Positions 60,501 to 64,000 of a stretch of DNA of 64,000 bases are shown here, in pieces (position 1 is the stretch's first letter; each line of letters begins with the position of its first letter). Source of the DNA: Citrus sinensis. Lineage: Eukaryota; Streptophyta; Magnoliopsida; Sapindales; Rutaceae. The notes under the pieces were generated by a model. The model ran no database searches, was not told where the DNA came from, and worked only from the letters and a program-made list of their open reading frames with translations. The DNA is taken from the NCBI RefSeq assembly GCF_022201045.2, contig NC_068562.1, positions 2,170,001 to 2,234,000 on the forward strand, read 5' to 3'. Made by a program: the position numbers and the translations under genes.

Positions 60501-62500
60501 TAATGGACAACAACCATCTCTTTATTCTATTGACTATATGTTGTACAAGAGCCAAGAAATAAAAGCAAAAACTTCACTTATTGCAATACTCAATTGCTAA
60601 TCGCTAAAAAGTCTTATGAACTTTTGAGCACAAGATGGATTTGACAGTCTTATGATTTCATAAAATTATAAAGAAACTGATCATGTGGGTTTGAGACTTT
60701 GAGTCAAGAATAGTAGGTAAAAAAATAATAATAATTAAATGTGCGTTTTGTTTTCAAATGTTATTGAGTTTTTATGGTAAATAAAATTCATAAAGTTAAA
60801 AAAAAAAAAAAGCCATTCTTGCCTTCTTGGTACTAAGTATTGGTGCAGGAAAATGAGGGATTTTATTAAGGAAGATGGAAGAAGATGGCGTCAAGGTATT
60901 AAAGGAATAAAAATAGGTGTTAATAAAAAGGATGGGATTATTTGAATCCATTAAATTTTTCTATATGTACGTCTAAAAAAAATAATTATTAAAATTAAAA
61001 ATCCTAAAATTATCATTCAGTCATTTTCTCTTTATTTTACAATTTTGTGTTTTCTCTTTCCATTATCACACTATGCATCTTAAAATATCAGTTTCATTCA
61101 TTTTGCCCTTAATTCTTTTCTTTTCTTTCCTTAATAAATCAAACTCTAGTTTTTTCTTCCTATTACCATTCTTTTTCTGTTGTTCATCTTAGATTTGTTG
61201 TTTTAAGGTATGAAACCCAAATTAAGAAACTTTTATGGTTTTCAACCATCACTAAATTGGTAAAAACAAAAGACCGATTGGATGGTATTTCATTTTTTAT
61301 TAAAAATACAATTTTTTTTTTTTTTTTTTTTTTGCAGCAATCTACCTGAAATTTACAAAGTATATTACTTTTTTACAAATGAAACCACCAAAAAATCATT
61401 TTTGTAGTACACCAAGAGGCGCAAGCATTGGCAACAATCAAAGTCCAATTTTGTAGCGCGCCAAGAGGCGCAAGCGAGCCACTAGTTTAAGTTGTTAGCA
61501 GACACAGTATCGGAGATTGGCAGTGGTAAAATCATGGTCCTAATATTTTTGGGCTTGCATATTACTATTTGCTGTGTTTTTAGGTTTGAATGATTTATTT
61601 GAAATAATTTTTTTTTTTTTGTGCAGTAAAATTGAATCACCTGTTGTTGTTGTTGTTACTGTTGTTATTGTTGTGCTTTCAGATTAATTTTTTGGTTCTG
61701 TTGCTACGGTGCATACTAGGAAATGAGAGAAATGGGATTTGATGCTTCGATGTTTTTTTTTTTTATTTTTTTTTATTTTTTTAAAGAAGAAGATAAAGTT
61801 GTGGATTTAGTTTTAGAGTTTGATTTTTTTTTGTTATTGTACTTATACATACTTATATATTTTATTATATTAATAAATTTATTAATACATACTTATATAT
61901 TATAATAAATCCTATTTATTATAATGACATGTTTAATTTATTATAATAAACTTTCATTTTTAAATTCTTTTGAGTTATGCTAGCTAATTTAGTACTTATA
62001 GCTAGTTTAATTCAAAGAATAACCCAACAGTAATTTTAATGGACTGGGTGCACGGTGATAGTTGTTGAAAAAAGTGAGTATGCGGTAAAATTTGTTGATT
62101 CTTATTGGGGCGGCAAAAAATAACCCATTTCCTTATAAAATTACCTAAATAACCAAACATAAGTTAATTTGTTTTTTATTTTGAATGAAAATTTAATTAA
62201 GCATTTAAATAAATTATTCTTTTTACAATTTTTTTACACCCATCCCATTTTCATAATTTATATTAATATTTTAAATTTTAGTTGAAAAATTTTAAAGAGA
62301 TTTTTAAAAATTTAGAATTATAGAGATAAAAATTATATGACAAGAAGAAAATAACTTAAGATTTTAGGATTAGTATACATTTTATAAATATAAATTTAAA
62401 AGAAATACTTAGTCGTTTGTGGGTTAGTATTTTATAAATTAAGCTGGGGAACTTTAAAAAATATAATTTAAAAGGAGTGTTACAAGGATTTTGGAGGGGT
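55261..62500. other. Intergenic, no gene seen
   Basis: Seven kilobases between the GATA and nucleolar-protein genes. There is a (TA)n/(ATT)n tract at 55386-55425, (CT)n at about 57505-57528, poly-T at 58989-59015 and 61312-61334, and (GTT)n at 61642-61660. A 27-bp word ending CCAAGAGGCGCAAGC occurs at about 61401 and 61454. Open frames (55906-56097, 56631-56900, 57131-57370) carry no recognisable domains. No RNA genes seen. Confidence 0.4.
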
Positions 62501-62538
62501 GTCAAAAGCTCCACTGATGTATTAGATGTTCATAGTCC

Positions 62539-62643
62539 GGCCCAAAAATAACGCAATTCTAAATTCTCAGCCGTTTCGTTTTCTCGCTCCTGTTTTTCTC
62601 CCGCCAGCCACCTCTGTTCTGCTAAACCCCTACTAAACCCTAA
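62539..62643 (+). promoter_or_regulatory. Site II-like GGCCCA and telo-box upstream of the nucleolar-protein gene
   Basis: GGCCCA at 62539-62544 and the telo-box AAACCCTAA at 62635-62643 lie 190 and 90 bp before the start codon. This pair is the standard plant signature for ribosome-biogenesis and translation genes, matching the identity of the gene. Confidence 0.65.
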
Positions 62644-62728
62644 TTTGTAATAACCGGTTGCCGATAAACCAACAGTCAGCTCCTTTTAAAGCCGTTTACC
62701 CAACGGAACGATACACCGGCGAACAACA

Positions 62729-64000
62729 ATGGATGCTGATACCACTGTCACGTTAACGGATCCAATGGACTACAAAGTAGAAGAGCTTTTGAAAGAAGTC
62801 CACTTCGCCCGAGCACCTGCTATTACCAAGCTCGTCGACGACACCGTGTCGGCCGTAAGAAAATCAATCAGTAAAATCCCCGATGCCTTTCCGGTAATGT
62901 TAAAACCTCATGAAGTTCAATTGAATATAGTCGTTTATTTTAATTGAGAATTTTTGTTGCGTCAACAATATGTGCAGGTTACGGCGGATTTAGCTCCTGG
63001 TTTTGTGAGAGACATTGGTGCAGACAAAGTAGAGTTCAAGTTTAACAAGCCCAAAACTTTTAAAATTGGCGGTAGTTATTCAATAAATTGTGTAGTCAAG
63101 CCTGCTGTGAATGTGGATCTTTTTGTTGGGCTGCCAAAGGTAATTTATCAAATCAAACTGATAAGTATAGATGGGATTATAAATTTCCATTTAACTGTGA
63201 TAAAATTAGGAAGAAGTATGGATGGATTGTGTGATTTTCAATTAGGTTAGCTAATGCATTATTCAAAACAACAAGCTTTGTGTTGTTTCACGGTGAATAC
63301 CATCAAACATAATGCTACATATGTGGAATATTATTTTAAATTGATGATATATCAGTCTATGAGTGATAAAATATGTGTGTGAATATACCATCCAAAAGTT
63401 GGGTAGCAACAGCTAGATTTGAGAATTGAGATGAATTACTTTATTTGAAAACCTGAAGATATAAGCATTTGTGAAGTTGCCATACTATTTTGCCTGCTTC
63501 AGTACTTTGGATATATACATCCCTTTTAGGTCTTTTTATTAGTTTATTTTCTGAGAGCTTTTTGGCCAACAGGAGTGTTTCCATGAGAAAGATTATCTTA
63601 ATCACCGGTATCATGCCAAAAGGTGCCTTTACCTATGTGTAATAAAAAAACATTTGAAATCCTCCCCATCATTTGATAAGGTGGAATGGTCTGCCATGCA
63701 GAATGAGGCCCGAAAACCTGTATTAGTTGTCTACCCAGGTTTGTTTCTCCTTGCATGTTTTTGAAAAAATGGTTGACCACATTGCATTAATTTGAGTTAC
63801 GAGATTCTTGTTTCTATAACTTTTGGTAACCCTTATCACACTGTTGGAAATGGGGAAAATAATAATGTAGCCGTGAAGTCTGTTGAGGCTCCTGGATTTT
63901 TTGTAAGGATAATTCCTACGGCAGCATCCCTGTTCAACATTGCAAAGTTGAACTTGAAGCGGAACAATGTTCGTGCCTTTAATCAAGGTAGTGTGTTGGC
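62729..64000 (+). CDS. Nucleolar protein 6 (Nrap/UTP22 family), 5' part, runs off the window
   Basis: Four exons are visible, 62729-62893, 62978-63139, 63573-63738 and 63871-63987, joined in frame to the first 203 residues. The gene continues past 64000, since the family is about 1000 residues. Recognisable segments are EELLKEVHFARAP near the N-terminus, VTADLAPGFVRDIGADKVEF, FKPKTFKIGGSY-like and VNVDLFVGLPKECFHEKDYL, KAGxRCLYL-type RYHAKRCLYLCVIKKHL, and APGFFVRIIPTAASLFNIAKL, which match the start of the Nrap domain. The family is part of the small-subunit processome (UTP-C) needed for 18S rRNA maturation in the nucleolus. The nucleotidyltransferase-like fold is non-catalytic. The upstream telo-box and site II motif agree with this role. 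Confidence 0.9.

Noticed and set aside
1..64000. tRNA, rRNA, CRISPR or known microRNA loci
   Set aside because: I scanned by eye for tRNA arms, rRNA cores, direct-repeat/spacer arrays and the mature sequences of the main conserved plant microRNA families and found none. A covariance-model search would be needed to exclude weak ones.

Overview
The window reads as nuclear DNA of a dicot plant. It is AT-rich, the genes are split by short GT-AG introns, and the intergenic DNA is full of miniature transposons, microsatellites and poly-A/T runs. The protein set is plant-specific (RADIALIS-like MYB, ZF-HD homeodomain, HAN-type GATA factor, ERD6-like transporter). A woody eudicot such as Citrus is possible, but the sequence itself does not settle the species.

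Layout. 1-10.5 kb is accessory DNA: two miniature-transposon families, a degenerate endogenous pararetrovirus fragment (about 4.6-4.9 kb), a small insertion flanked by a 19-bp direct repeat, and a Mutator-like relic beside a palindromic tandem repeat (8.9-10 kb). A conserved gene block follows: RADIALIS-like (10.7 kb, +), ATAD3-type mitochondrial AAA ATPase (15.8-20.4 kb, +), LEA-like protein (24.6-25.5 kb, +), ZF-HD homeodomain factor (28.7-29.8 kb, -), HhH-GPD DNA glycosylase (41.4-42.3 kb, -), ERD6-like-6 type sugar transporter (43.4-47.7 kb, +, 18 exons), alpha/beta hydrolase (48.1-50.3 kb, -) and HAN-type GATA factor (53.4-54.3 kb, -). About 8 kb of gene-free sequence follows, and then the 5' part of a nucleolar protein 6 (Nrap/UTP22) gene that runs off the right edge.

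How the genes relate. They do not form a pathway; they are a linkage group. From memory of Arabidopsis, the order matches two separate neighbourhoods there: one on chromosome 1 (RAD-like, ZF-HD, glycosylase, ERDL6) and one duplicated on chromosomes 2 and 4 (RAD-like, ATAD3, LEA, ZF-HD, hydrolase, GATA). The window appears to keep the unfractionated combination. Inside it, ATAD3 and LEA seem to have been duplicated together in tandem. One unit kept ATAD3 and lost LEA (relic near 21.17 kb); the other lost ATAD3 (relic 22.7-23.2 kb) and kept LEA.

I see no rRNA, tRNA, CRISPR array or operon-like system, and nothing that amounts to a wholly new molecular system. The most informative non-gene signals are the reciprocally decayed duplication, the viral fossil, the palindromic repeat array, a 100-bp-arm inverted repeat near 14.3-14.65 kb, and a G-quadruplex-type tract inside the ZF-HD coding sequence. 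All exon models were read by eye from splice consensus, frame continuity and family knowledge.
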